64,000 nucleotides of DNA, from NCBI RefSeq assembly GCF_000316115.1, contig NZ_JH993797.1:6297961-6361960 (forward strand). The letters run 5' to 3'. The notes under the pieces were generated by a model that saw only the letters and a list, made by a program, of their open reading frames with translations, was not told where the DNA came from and did no database searches. Position numbers and translations under genes: made by a program. This stretch comes from Leptolyngbya sp. PCC 7375 (GTDB lineage Bacteria > Cyanobacteriota > Cyanobacteriia > Phormidesmidales > Phormidesmidaceae). Positions 18,650 through 27,326 of the stretch are shown piece by piece. Every line of letters begins with the position of its first letter. Within the stretch, counting starts at the first letter, position 1.

Positions 18650-19176
18650 GATAGAGTCAGCAATTTGCTATGGACACAGCGTAAACTTGCGACGTGAGAT
18701 TGCGTCTCAAAGTTCTGGGGCGCAGCAATTACCTGGATTTGATCAAACTGGATGGTGGAGCGCGGCAGGGTGATCGTTTCTGTCAGCGTTTGTTGGGTAG
18801 CTGCATCAATGCGGTGATATAGCAGGCTGAGATGGGGATCTAGCCTAGGCTGTGGAGCATCGGGAATGGCTGCAACCAGATCTCTCACCAACTGCGTGAA
18901 ATCAACTGTCTGCTTTAGCTGAACATAGAGGGTTTTGGAAAAGCGGGTTTCGTGGTTGAGCGTCATCACCTCCAGCTCCAGCGATTGTGTTAATGACAGC
19001 CCTTTAACCACGTCTGTCACGGCTAGAGAGGCGGGTAGAGAACCACTGTACAGGGTCACATGGGGATAAAAGGGTTCGGTCTCGAAACGTTCTGCCAAAC
19101 TATTAATCAGGTCTTGAAAATAGGTTAAATCTGGTTCTTGGGGGACTAACCAAAAGGAATAGTACGATGCTGCCAT
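18646..19176 (-). CDS. 2H phosphodiesterase (cyclic phosphodiesterase-like)
   Basis: 176 residues with the two H-x-T/S motifs that define the 2H superfamily: PHVTLYSG at about 40 and DPHLSLLYH at about 116. The family opens cyclic phosphates, for example ADP-ribose 1'',2''-cyclic phosphate or 2',3'-cyclic nucleotides. The start SFWLVPQEP matches the plant/cyanobacterial CPDase-like branch. Translationally coupled to the downstream nucleotidyltransferase by a 4-bp overlap. Confidence 0.82.
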   Translation of the reverse strand: MAASYYSFWLVPQEPDLTYFQDLINSLAERFETEPFYPHVTLYSGSLPASLAVTDVVKGLSLTQSLELEVMTLNHETRFSKTLYVQLKQTVDFTQLVRDLVAAIPDAPQPRLDPHLSLLYHRIDAATQQTLTETITLPRSTIQFDQIQVIAAPQNFETQSHVASLRCVHSKLLTLS

Positions 19177-19216
19177 GGCTCAGGGATTCACAGGAGCGAT
19201 CGCATTGTGGCTGTGC

Positions 19217-19302
19217 GATCCTCAATTAAACGTACAGTACTCAGCGAAATAGTGATTGCGATCGCAATTAAACGTACAGCACTCGGCTAAGCAGCGATAA
19301 AG
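19217..19302. repeat. Imperfect tandem duplication of about 43 bp
   Basis: The unit beginning GCGATC, containing CAATTAAACGTACAG and a following CTCGGC-like segment, occurs twice side by side (about 19217-19259 and 19260-19302) with a handful of differences; each copy begins at or next to a HIP1-like GCGATC. It lies upstream of the DUF2809 gene. The role is unknown. Confidence 0.6.
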
Positions 19303-19435
19303 AACACATCAAAAATTTACGAAAAGCTCATAAAAGTAGTCGCTAGAGCACACCGGCACTTCGGGAATCCTCCAGACCTTCATCGTAGTCATACTGTGAG
19401 TTTTAGCCTCACGCGCATTCTAAGCAAATGAAGAA

Positions 19436-19831
19436 ATGAGATTTAACCTTTACTACTTTTACTGGTTTGCCCTTTTATTGATTACAGAGATTTATATCGG
19501 CATTTTTGTTAAGGATGACTTTATTCGTCCATACATGGGAGATTTCCTGGTTGTCATCTTGATTTATGCATTTGTGCGATCATTCTTTAAATACTCAATG
19601 AATCTCACCGCCATAGGTGTTTTATTATTTTCGTTTTTAGTTGAGATTCTGCAACATTTCAACATTGTGGACGTACTTGGTCTCGGGTCTTCTCGCCTCG
19701 CTAGAACCGTAATTGGTACATCGTTTAGCTGGGAAGATTTTATTGCCTATAGTCTTGGCATTGTCATGGTTTTAGTGTCTGAGAAATTCATCGGCCCTAG
19801 CCTCAGAAAAGAATCTCCCAGCAGCACTTGA
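19436..19831 (+). CDS. DUF2809 membrane protein
   Basis: 131 residues, almost entirely hydrophobic, with about four transmembrane helices (YYFYWFALLLITEIYIGIF, DFLVVILIYAFVRSFF, LTAIGVLLFSFLVEILQHF, FIAYSLGIVMVLVS). The conserved FSFLVEILQ and SWEDFIAYSLG stretches match the DUF2809 family, whose function is not known. Start taken at the ATG at 19436. No coding neighbour on the same strand. Confidence 0.78.
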   Translation: MRFNLYYFYWFALLLITEIYIGIFVKDDFIRPYMGDFLVVILIYAFVRSFFKYSMNLTAIGVLLFSFLVEILQHFNIVDVLGLGSSRLARTVIGTSFSWEDFIAYSLGIVMVLVSEKFIGPSLRKESPSST

Positions 19832-20029
19832 GTTAAAAGCCCGTGTATTACACACCATCAAAATGTCCTTACCCCCTGTAAATAGATATCATTCACAGGG
19901 ATGTAAAGTTATTCACACTGCATTATGGTCTAACGTCTAGATCCTTATCAGCATTGGGATACAAGTGTTATGGGCATACCTCCTTTTGGGGCCATGACGA
20001 TATCAGCTGGCAAAGCCACTTGATTCACC

Positions 20030-20818
20030 TCAAAAAGGAAAATCATAGTCAAACGTTTGCTCAAGATAGTCCTTGGCTTCCGTCACCACCATGCCCGTTC
20101 GACGTTGGACTAAGTGGATGGCATCCATATGTCTTCTGTCAGCTAGTAGTTGCTTGAGGTGTTGTTTGACAGGCCCATGTTCGGTAATCGGCAGAGGAGC
20201 AACATCAGGGTAGTGATCGATATAGTTTTTCGCCTTTTTGAGACTCCAGTTTGTTACAGTTTTTACCAGCTTAATGGCATCAATCTTGCGCCCTCGCTGC
20301 ATAAACAACCGCACACGGTCATTAATATCATGGCGGTCTATATCGAAGGATTCTATAGGGGGTGTAGGATTGCCTTTACCCATGCCCTCGGTGATAGGTA
20401 AGGGGGCCAAATAAGGAAAAGCATCTAAATAATCTTTAGATTGTTTTAATCCCCATCCTGTTGTAGACCGAATGAGCTTAATGGCATCAATTTTACGATT
20501 CTGTTGCATAAGCGTTCTTATGCGATCTTCGACTTTAGAACTATCAGCAGCCTTTGCTTCAACTGATTGTGTATCCAACGGTGTTAGTTCAGAGGGTGCT
20601 TCATAGGATACTTGACGCAGCTGTGGAGTAGCTGGCGATGGACGAGATAATGGTGTTGCTGGGTTACCAGATGGGTCTTGAGGTTTGGGTAACTGATAGG
20701 TAGAGTCATCAATGGGCTCAGGGGCATTCGAGGCTTTGGTCCCCTGTTTGGGCTGTAGCGCTAGCCAAATGATGATTAGGATGAAGAGTAGTGCGATCGC
20801 AATATACATCAGTGGCAT
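20030..20818 (-). CDS. Membrane-anchored protein with three ribosomal L7/L12-like repeats
   Basis: 262 residues from the ATG at 20818, preferred over an upstream ATG at 20869 because a GGAG ribosome-binding site precedes it and it begins a transmembrane helix (PLMYIAIALLFILIIIWLAL). After a Pro/Ser-rich linker come three related helical repeats: RIRTLMQQNRKIDAIKLIR..., RVRLFMQRGRKIDAIKLVK... and QLLADRRHMDAIHLVQR..., each followed by an (S/T)xWxLKxAKxYxD-like helix. This resembles the C-terminal domain of L7/L12 (the xxIxxVRxxTxxGLKEAKxLVD pattern). It is not a ribosomal protein. The repeats may bind a partner; function unknown. Confidence 0.72.
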   Translation of the reverse strand: MPLMYIAIALLFILIIIWLALQPKQGTKASNAPEPIDDSTYQLPKPQDPSGNPATPLSRPSPATPQLRQVSYEAPSELTPLDTQSVEAKAADSSKVEDRIRTLMQQNRKIDAIKLIRSTTGWGLKQSKDYLDAFPYLAPLPITEGMGKGNPTPPIESFDIDRHDINDRVRLFMQRGRKIDAIKLVKTVTNWSLKKAKNYIDHYPDVAPLPITEHGPVKQHLKQLLADRRHMDAIHLVQRRTGMVVTEAKDYLEQTFDYDFPF

Positions 20819-20917
20819 AACGCTCTCTCCTTCAAAGGCCTCAACAACACACAGATAGCCTGTATCCACGGGGCTATTTTAGTCCCACTATTAACACACA
20901 GGCTACGTATAACTCTA

Positions 20918-21493
20918 TCAGCCCACCTGATAGTGAAGCATCAGCACACCATTGTTATAATTTTCCCTATCAATGAGCTGCAAAGCTGTTTGATTAATTA
21001 CTCCAGAAAATAGTGGAATACCGTCCCCCATCAAAAATGGGTTTACCTTCAAAATCAACTTATCAATCAGCTTCTCAGACAAAAGTGCTGTCGCTAAAAC
21101 ACCCCCACCACATAGCCAAATTCCTTTACCCTCTTCTTGTTTTAATTGCCTAACAGTGTCAGCAATATCCTCTGAAACAAGAACAACATCTGTATGGGGA
21201 CTCGCGTGCATACTACGAGAGAACAGATATTGTTTCAGATGAGAATAAGGACTGAGCCCCCCTTCCTGCAAACCAATTTCATAGGTTTTACGCCCCATCA
21301 AAACAACATCAAACCATTTATTTTCAGCATGCACACCCATAACATCACGCAAATGAGAGGGCACAGTTTCGGGGAAGGAGGTAAATACTTCCGTAAGATA
21401 TTCAGAATCCTGGGAAAAGCCATCGTGGGAACCATCTCTGTGGGCAATAAAACCATCCACGCTACAGGCTACGTAGTAAGTTAGTTCTCGCAT
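20918..21493 (-). CDS. RibD/dihydrofolate-reductase-like protein
   Basis: 191 residues of the RibD C-terminal/DHFR superfamily: YYVACSVDGFIAHRDGSHD, VVLMGRKTYEIGLQEGG (NADPH-binding region), the glycine-rich GKGIWLCGGGVLATALL and LKVNPFLMGDGIPLFS. This is the YyaP/YwjB-like branch, of unknown substrate, not true FolA. Soluble and complete. No operon partner. Confidence 0.85.
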   Translation of the reverse strand: MRELTYYVACSVDGFIAHRDGSHDGFSQDSEYLTEVFTSFPETVPSHLRDVMGVHAENKWFDVVLMGRKTYEIGLQEGGLSPYSHLKQYLFSRSMHASPHTDVVLVSEDIADTVRQLKQEEGKGIWLCGGGVLATALLSEKLIDKLILKVNPFLMGDGIPLFSGVINQTALQLIDRENYNNGVLMLHYQVG

Positions 21494-22315
21494 TATGCGT
21501 TCCTCCTATTAGATGCACGTCAATTGAGCTAATGTGAGCTGCAAAATGTGCAGCGTAGTCAATGCACCTCCTTTAATCGCATCACTATGGCCTAAAACAT
21601 GGCAGTATCCGTATTAGTGAATCGCCCTATAACAAGGCAATTCCGCAAAATCACTGATTCAACCTTCACAATCCCTCAAATATAGTGATTTCCAGCAAAA
21701 AATACTTCAAATTTAGTAATTCTCTTAAATTTACTCCCCTAAAGATAGGGGAACTTTGAGATAGCCCTGAAAATTGAATATGAGATATGACAATCCCTAT
21801 AGTGCACATTGTAAACACTAGCTACAGTCTATATTATTGATGCGTATAGCCCCTGCATAAAATAGCACAAGTACAATCTTCTTTAAAGATTATTCTCTGT
21901 CAAGCTATCTCATGCCTTAGCATCGCTCAAATACTTCTGTGCTTCAACAAAATTAGGGCCTACAAAGAGAATTAAAATCCTGCTTTGCGGTATAGGTATT
22001 GGGGGTTTTTAAAAGAAAAAGTAATTGTAGATCAACAAACAAGCCAACTTCACATACAACAAGCCGTAGCTTTTCAGCTTCCACTGTAGAACACACCGAA
22101 GCATCTTACGGGTTCACAAAAATTACCGAGGCGTTGCGTTTAGAAACATGCCCTCATGTTTTTACGCTAAGCTCACCCAGAATATCTCCAGGGCATGCCT
22201 ATGATGAGAACAGACTGGGACCCCCAAAATGTAGCAGAGCAGGCAAAAAAAGAATTTACCAAATTTTGTCACACTATTGAAAGCTAATTGATTTTGCTTT
22301 TTCTAAGTCAGTGCG
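21494..22315. other. 822-bp gap without a supported gene
   Basis: AT-rich with stop codons in all frames apart from one 93-codon frame that has no ATG start, an unnatural composition and no recognisable motif. I see no tRNA, strong terminator or long repeat. Short direct repeats (AGTGATTTCC, AGTAATTCTC) occur near 21680-21730. It may be decayed coding DNA. Confidence 0.5.
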
Positions 22316-22972
22316 CTAGTTAATTTCAATACTTTCAATCATCCAGTTTCCTGGCGAATGGTTAAATGTAGCGACAAAATCAGTTTCGCTCCATGGGTTA
22401 ACTGTATCGATAGCAACGGTTTTAACAGTCTCTGATTGATCGTCCTGTTGAGAACGGATAGTTAAGGTGACATTCTTAGCTGCTGTCAGTCCATTATTCA
22501 AGACAGTCCCTCTAATACTGTTGCCGTCCACCCGAGTACCTACCGTCCACAAACTGGAAAGAGTAGTGCCATACAAAGACTTTACCGATGTCGTTCCTAC
22601 GGAGACACTAGACCGATTACGATTGGAAAATCGTGGAGTAGACCCTTCATAGAGAGGAGCCTGTGTTGCAATGGAAGGGCGCTTTACAATACCTTTACAG
22701 CTAACTGTTTCCTCAGGTTTAGTCCCATCTTTAAGGTGGTCATACAAATTGCGTCTTAACTCTACAAGTGTCTGACGTTCGTCAGGGGTAATCGTTGCAG
22801 ACGCAATTAACGTACTCGATAATTCTATGGCCTCATACCAGTCTCGATGGCAGATAGCTTCTCTCAGATTATTTGGAATCTCTACATCTGAAACCGCAGC
22901 ATCAGCACTTTCGGCAGCGGCAGCAGTACCAGCTAACGCTAATAATGAAACAAAAACAGTCGAGGCTTTCAT
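22316..22972 (-). CDS. Secreted protein with FxLYD-like beta domain
   Basis: 218 residues. A signal peptide is clear (MKASTVFVSLLALAGTAAAA, cleavage after AxA). Residues about 30-80 are helical with repeated leucines. The C-terminal 90 residues (GNSIRGTVLNNGLTAAKNVT, then WSETDFVATFNH) resemble the FxLYD fold found in periplasmic or surface proteins. Two cysteines could form a disulphide. Function unknown; divergently isolated. Confidence 0.7.
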   Translation of the reverse strand: MKASTVFVSLLALAGTAAAAESADAAVSDVEIPNNLREAICHRDWYEAIELSSTLIASATITPDERQTLVELRRNLYDHLKDGTKPEETVSCKGIVKRPSIATQAPLYEGSTPRFSNRNRSSVSVGTTSVKSLYGTTLSSLWTVGTRVDGNSIRGTVLNNGLTAAKNVTLTIRSQQDDQSETVKTVAIDTVNPWSETDFVATFNHSPGNWMIESIEIN

Positions 22973-23430
22973 AGTAGAAGAGCTGGAAGAACACTACTTG
23001 CTTAAGCATTCAAAAAGAAAGCAGTAAGCACAGGATTAAGTCTATGAAGATACGATGTGATTGCTGCTTTACATTCGGAATTGCTTCAAAAATCGGCATT
23101 GCTGATGCTCGGGATAACTTTAAATGTGAGATACCGTTAAATAGCAATGGATCTAGACCGGTTCATCCCCTCACTTAGCAATCACAAAAATCTTGTGCAC
23201 CATCGTTGGCGTGCGCCCCGTGATATAAATATACCCGTAAAACAGCTTAATAAGTTGATAGCGCATCCACTTTTAGTACTGTAACGCTTAATTGCTCACA
23301 AGTAAGTTCTATATCACGAGCAGCCTATGCAAAATCGCTCTTTGCTTACATATGCTTGGCCTATTCTTAACTAACTATGGCGATTCAACTCTCCATAACA
23401 AGAATGTTTGTTAATAGCTCAGTCCTCAGA
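22973..23430. other. 458-bp gap, no gene recognised
   Basis: Between two secreted-protein genes on the minus strand. No convincing open frame, RNA gene or repeat was found. It must contain the promoter of the upstream gene and the 3' region of the downstream one. Confidence 0.5.
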
Positions 23431-23859
23431 TTAAGGTTCAAACAGTGGGGTAATAGGAGTCCCCGTTAGGGAGATAGTTGGCTCAAGGTCACATAGTCCA
23501 ATCATCGCTTCCCAGCGAGAGGGGAAATCTGGGTCGATAAATGTGATTTCAAATCCGCCCCAAAAGTAGGTGGGCTCACCATTGGTATCTTCTCTAAAGG
23601 TGTCGCAGCGTAGGGAAGAAGACTCTTGCACCCAGTAACCAGAATAGGAACCTCGATCAGTATAAACTCCTGCTAAACCATCTATAAAAACAGTACCGAA
23701 ACCATCACCATAGGTCCAGATAGCGGTTCTATTTCGTTCGTCTTGATAGATAACGTCATATTCTTCCGTAGACCATTTTTCGTCAGCTATAGCTTTGTGG
23801 GGCAACAATGCAGTAGACAGCACAAATGCAGCAAGAAATATAATGTTCTTTTTCATCAT
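23431..23859 (-). CDS. Small secreted protein, unrecognised
   Basis: 142 residues with a clear signal peptide (MMKKNIIFLAAFVLSTALLP, cleavage near AIA). The mature part is rich in Tyr, Trp and Asp (YGDGFGTVFIDGLAGVYTD, then YFWGGFEITFIDPD), with two cysteines (residues about 84 and 126) that may pair. I do not recognise the family. Likely periplasmic or extracellular. Confidence 0.65.
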   Translation of the reverse strand: MMKKNIIFLAAFVLSTALLPHKAIADEKWSTEEYDVIYQDERNRTAIWTYGDGFGTVFIDGLAGVYTDRGSYSGYWVQESSSLRCDTFREDTNGEPTYFWGGFEITFIDPDFPSRWEAMIGLCDLEPTISLTGTPITPLFEP

Positions 23860-24112
23860 AGTGACCTCGATAGATGGCGCAACCCAGCCTAAGTCAATAG
23901 GCAGGCAACTGTGGATAATTTTAGCTGTCTTTTGCTAAGAGAATGCAAACTATTGTTGTCAAACATCGCAATCGAGACAGAATCAGGGCATTTGGGACAG
24001 CTTTTGAATCCAGTTTTCTTTAGTAAGTCCCTACTCTCCAGGCCTTTAGTTTCTGCATTGTCAGTCTGGTATTTTTTTGCGCATCACGATCACAATTATG
24101 ATTAGGACAGTT

Positions 24113-24409
24113 TCAAGCAGCCATCGGCTTTGGTGCGTGAATAAGGAAGTTGCGAAGCCCTAGGAGTCGGTAAAGTATTGACAATTCTTTTCCCTGAGGG
24201 TGAGCTAGGCAGATGCGAGATATTTCCTCTAGCTTTTGGGTCCAATTAAGTCCCTCAGGTAGTTTGTGACAAATGACTTGTGCTCCGGCATTCGTGGACT
24301 GAATGCTGGTGAGAACAGTTTCTGGAGCGCGACGAATTTTAGGCAATTGCTCGTGGGTCTGCTGTATTTTGAATTTGTCTGTTATCTTTTTCATAATCAG
24401 TTGCTGCAA
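24113..24409 (-). CDS. Small hypothetical protein
   Basis: 98 residues, start uncertain (ATG at 24409 or the internal ATG five residues later). It begins lysine-rich and ends LRNFLIHAPKPMAA; no domain is recognised. It sits at the left edge of the accessory region beside gene remnants, so it may itself be a fragment. Confidence 0.4.
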   Translation of the reverse strand: MQQLIMKKITDKFKIQQTHEQLPKIRRAPETVLTSIQSTNAGAQVICHKLPEGLNWTQKLEEISRICLAHPQGKELSILYRLLGLRNFLIHAPKPMAA

Positions 24410-24481
24410 TTAGTTTTCAAGGCTGAAATAAGCGGAGTTGTCTTTGGTCGGAGCACTTCGCTTTGTTGTAGATGCTCTGGT

Positions 24482-24646
24482 TTAAAACTCTTTCCAGGGA
24501 TCGCTCATGCCGAGTGTGATGGCTCCATTGCTGTCTTGTTCGAAATAGATCATCCTAAAATCGTTGATAAGCTGTAATCCCCGGCCCTGTTCCATATGTG
24601 CTGTTCTGAGTTCATCATGGAATCGCTGGGTGCCTTTATGTTTAAT
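24482..24646 (-). pseudogene. Gene remnant with open frame ending GMSDPWKEF
   Basis: A 55-codon minus-strand frame without a clear start (upstream stop at 24647-24649). The protein-like text FHDELRTAHMEQGRGLQLIN, then FRMIYFEQDSNGAITLGMS, looks like the C-terminus of a real protein. The GRGLxLI stretch recalls the ATP-lid region of HATPase proteins, but that is only a suggestion. It lies next to other decayed genes. Confidence 0.35.
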
Positions 24647-24707
24647 TTATCCACAGGTCATTCGCTACGAGCCTGTAGAAAGCGGGTAAGTCAGTAGCAG
24701 AGATCAG

Positions 24708-24902
24708 TCAATTTTTGGGGCTATTCCAGGGCATAGAGGAAATGTCGCACCGTATTTTGCCATGGTGGGCCGCCAGTAGGTAAGCCACGATAAATGGCAT
24801 CCCCTGATTGAGTGCGGCGATCGCACTGGCTAGCTCATGCCGAAATCCAGGGCGCTCATAACGTCTGAGCTCTGTAAAGGATACAGACGATTTGAAGACT
24901 TT
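24708..24902 (-). pseudogene. Remnant resembling the HD domain of type I-G Cas3
   Basis: A minus-strand frame whose recognisable part reads ELRRYERPGFRHELASAIAA, followed by FIVAYLLAAHHGKIRCDIS. The RHExxSA and xxAAHHGKxR motifs are those I associate with the HD nuclease of Cas3 in type I-G (formerly I-U) CRISPR systems. The open frame continues a little at each side without homology and then stops, so only a fragment of about 60 codons of a protein normally several hundred residues longer remains. It lies less than 100 bp from CRISPR-like repeats. From memory of the family, not a search. Confidence 0.5.
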
Positions 24903-24988
24903 TGAACCTGGACAACTTAATAGAAAGCAGTCGATCCGCGCAAATGGTACCTGAAAGCATTGCACTGTAAACCCTCTTAGGGATTGCA

Positions 24989-25096
24989 GCTGAAACCCTC
25001 GCACAGTCGAGGGCTAAATTGAAACAGGCAACCAATGAACGAACAATTAGATTTACTTGGCTGAAACCCTCGCACAGTCGAGGGCTGAATTGTTGG
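24989..25096 (+). CRISPR. Two-repeat CRISPR remnant with one spacer
   Basis: A 37-bp repeat at 24989-25025 begins GCTGAAACCCTCG, has the inner inverted repeat CCCTCG-N6-CGAGGG and ends ATTGAAAC, the usual 3' handle of many CRISPR repeats. A second copy starts at 25060, identical for its first 33 positions except one base, and is degenerate at its last four bases as terminal repeats often are. The 34-bp spacer is 25026-25059. No adaptation genes are in the window. A Cas3-like remnant lies immediately to the left. A chance palindrome duplicated once is the alternative. Confidence 0.6.
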
Positions 25097-25113
25097 GGCT
25101 TTGGCCCCTTTTT
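25095..25113 (+). terminator. Intrinsic terminator after the CRISPR remnant
   Basis: GGGG-CTTTGG-CCCC followed by TTTTT. A nearly identical block of about 35 bp, including the downstream GGTTGCGAT, recurs at 44363-44396, so it has moved as part of a repeat. Confidence 0.6.
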
Positions 25114-25157
25114 GGGGTTGCGATCGCACAGGCGCAGGCTTGTCAGTTCACACTTCC

Positions 25158-25825
25158 TCAGTTGCCACCTAGAGTGTCCTTCAGCTGGTTGATGACTTGT
25201 TTGGGTAAGCGTCGGTCTAGACTACTGAGGGTTACCAACCATTGGCATAGTGTTGCTGGTGGCGAGAGCTTGCGTTGGTAGGCTTCTTGAATAACCCATA
25301 GGGTGCCGTGGACGGTTACGTTTTGCTGTTGGCAAAGAGTCCGGAGTGGTTTCTCATTTGTTAGGAGTAGACGTCTCTGCGTTTTGGCATAGTAAAAGTT
25401 CAGTAGGTCAGGGATGCTTAGATTGCCTTGTCGATAGGCTTGTGCAGCTTGCAACCATTCGACTTTAGTCTCAATAAGCTGAATCCCTGCTTCTAGAATT
25501 TTGGCTATTAAATCGGGTATGACCTCAATTAGATGTCTATTAAAAAGTCAGAAATTCTAAGCCCTACAAGAAGCTTACAATCTCCATCACGCTGAAATTG
25601 AGAAAATTGATTCTTTGTTCAAATCTTTCTGAAACCCTTGCTGGATAAGCATTATAGCACTCTACATCGTGCCGAGGTCATACCCATTAAATCAGGCTGT
25701 GAGGGGTGATCGCACTCTTCTAAAACAACATCAAGCACTTCTACTGTCTCTAATTGACACAGAACATCCAAGCCTTGTACGTGCCCGAGGTCGATTAGGA
25801 CATTGGCATCTGACAGTAAAATCAA
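25158..25825 (-). pseudogene. PIN-domain toxin gene interrupted by a MITE
   Basis: The minus-strand gene starts at a TTG (complement of 25823-25825) overlapping the stop of the XRE-ImmA gene. The first half encodes MILLSDANVLIDLGHVQG, then EECDHPSQPDL; translation is then broken by a 171-bp insert. The second half resumes at LIAKILEAGIQLIE and runs to GGN at 25158. Removing the insert and one copy of the 8-bp target duplication restores a 162-residue PIN protein with the N-terminal Asp, Glu in EECD and TNEKPLRTL as the later acidic region. It was therefore a toxin encoded with the ImmA-like regulator and is now probably inactive. Confidence 0.85.
25515..25685. mobile_element. 171-bp MITE with 12-bp terminal inverted repeats
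   Basis: Ends are GGGTATGACCTC (25515-25526) and its exact reverse complement GAGGTCATACCC (25674-25685). The element is flanked by the direct repeat ATTAAATC at 25507-25514 and 25686-25693, an 8-bp target duplication. It has no coding capacity, so it depends on a transposase elsewhere. It splits the PIN gene, and its removal restores the frame, which proves insertion after the gene was formed. Confidence 0.9.
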
Positions 25826-26913
25826 TCGCCGTTTTCCTCCATCCAGTTTGCTAACTGTTGGCGAATATCCATTAGATGTCTATCCAGAACCTCAGCGGCC
25901 CTTGATGTGGTGAGTTCTTCTCTCAGTAAAGCTAGAAATACTAACCTTTCTAACCGTGTCAGGTGCTCAGGAGTTGGTAGCTTAGGTTTTTCGTGGACAC
26001 CATATTTTTTCTTGAGAATGCCGATTTGTTGTCCCTGTTGCTTTTTGGTGATGAGACCTAGCTGACCTGTTCTATACAGAATGGTCATTAGGCTGACACC
26101 ATATCGGCGTTTGATGTCTGCCAGAAGCGGTTCAGGTATCCAACGGTTCCGATAGGCGCGTAGTTCTCGATGAATAATGTCACGGGAAAGGAGAATGGCT
26201 CCGGCTAGGTGATTAGCTGCTTTCTCTCGTGGATCGTTTTTACGTGTTTGGTTATGGGCTTGATGATATTCCTGACGATGGAAAATTAGATGGCCGAGTT
26301 CGTGTAATGCGGTGAAAAACTGGCGTTCAGTCGGGTGATTGGCATTAACAAAAATGACAGCTCCAGCTGTGTCAGTGTAGGCAGAGAAGCCAGAGATGGT
26401 TTCTGGTAAAGGATGCAGAATGATTTTTAATCCCTTAGCTTCTAGCAAAGCCAGGACATCTCCTAGGGGATAGGTTTCGCCCACACCTAACCAATCACGG
26501 ATTTCCTTAGCAACTTCTTCAACGACATCCTCGTTATAGCCAGTCAGCGGTCGCATTTCTGGCAGTGTGGGTACTTCGCCTACAATCTGCTCAACCGTGG
26601 AATAGTCTACGGACTTTTGAGTGAGGTGGGCTCTTAGGGTAGGCGTCAGCATAGAGGGTTGATCGGCACGAAACATGAGTCCCATACCTGGAGCTGGTGC
26701 AGAGGTTGCAGGCTCTTCCGTAGAGCCAATCAGTAGTTCCAGGGCAATACCCAAAGTTTTGGCAATTTTAGAGAGTTGAACCAGGGATATAGTGCGTTCT
26801 CCCTTTTCCCAAGCCGCAATGGTTTGACGAGTTACACCCAGGGATTCACCCAATTGGTCTTGGGAAAGCCCCTTTTGCTCTCGATAGGTTTTTATAGAAT
26901 TAACATTTGTCAT
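25822..26913 (-). CDS. XRE-type regulator fused to ImmA/IrrE metallopeptidase
   Basis: 363 residues. Residues about 6-62 form an XRE helix-turn-helix (YREQKGLSQDQLGESLGVTR). The central part carries the zinc-protease motif HELGH (FFTALHELGHLIFHR) of the ImmA/IrrE family, with a downstream acidic residue. Such fusions act as antitoxins or regulators for RES, PIN or phage genes, sometimes by cleaving a repressor. Here it overlaps the PIN gene downstream, so the pair formed a toxin-antitoxin operon. Divergent from the DUF2188 gene. Confidence 0.88.
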   Translation of the reverse strand: MTNVNSIKTYREQKGLSQDQLGESLGVTRQTIAAWEKGERTISLVQLSKIAKTLGIALELLIGSTEEPATSAPAPGMGLMFRADQPSMLTPTLRAHLTQKSVDYSTVEQIVGEVPTLPEMRPLTGYNEDVVEEVAKEIRDWLGVGETYPLGDVLALLEAKGLKIILHPLPETISGFSAYTDTAGAVIFVNANHPTERQFFTALHELGHLIFHRQEYHQAHNQTRKNDPREKAANHLAGAILLSRDIIHRELRAYRNRWIPEPLLADIKRRYGVSLMTILYRTGQLGLITKKQQGQQIGILKKKYGVHEKPKLPTPEHLTRLERLVFLALLREELTTSRAAEVLDRHLMDIRQQLANWMEENGD

Positions 26914-26972
26914 ATAAAAATATTGGCTATAATCAATCTATTGTTAGATAAACATAACACTGGAGGTGTTTT

Positions 26973-27200
26973 ATGGCTAAGGGTAAAAACCAGCATATTG
27001 TCCCTCATCCTGACGGATGGGCTGTGAAAGCTGCAGGCGCGAAGCGAGCTACTCGGGTTACTAAAATTCAGCAAGAAGCGATTAATATTGCTCGATCTAT
27101 TGCTACTAATCAGCAGTCTGAGATGATTGTGCATCGGCCTAATGGTCAGATCAGGCAAAAGAATAGCTATGGTAATGATCCTCATCCACCTAAGGGTTAA
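26973..27200 (+). CDS. DUF2188 protein
   Basis: 75 residues, complete. The family signature is plain: NQHIVPHPDGWAVKAAGAKR, the helix with QEAINIARSIA, then EMIVHRPNGQIRQKNSYGND and a final PPKG. Function unknown; the fold is small alpha/beta. A strong GGAGG ribosome-binding site lies 8 bases upstream of the ATG. Divergent from the XRE-ImmA gene, sharing a 59-bp promoter gap. Confidence 0.85.
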   Translation: MAKGKNQHIVPHPDGWAVKAAGAKRATRVTKIQQEAINIARSIATNQQSEMIVHRPNGQIRQKNSYGNDPHPPKG

Positions 27201-27326
27201 TAGACTTCTTGGAATGCTTCATGACCACAGGAGGTCCACCCATACTCGGTCTCAACGGCTGATATGGTGTGGGCTTTGTATTACTCCAGGTAAGTTGTTC
27301 CCGATGGGGATAGCCTATTAAATTCA

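Noticed and set aside
21999..22280. Open frame of 93 codons in an intergenic region
   Set aside because: Non-ATG start, no ribosome-binding site, no motif and an odd Ser/Thr-rich composition; treated as chance.
24266..24577. Plus-strand frame opposite the small gene and the remnant at the left accessory edge
   Set aside because: No motif, and the minus-strand text looks more protein-like.
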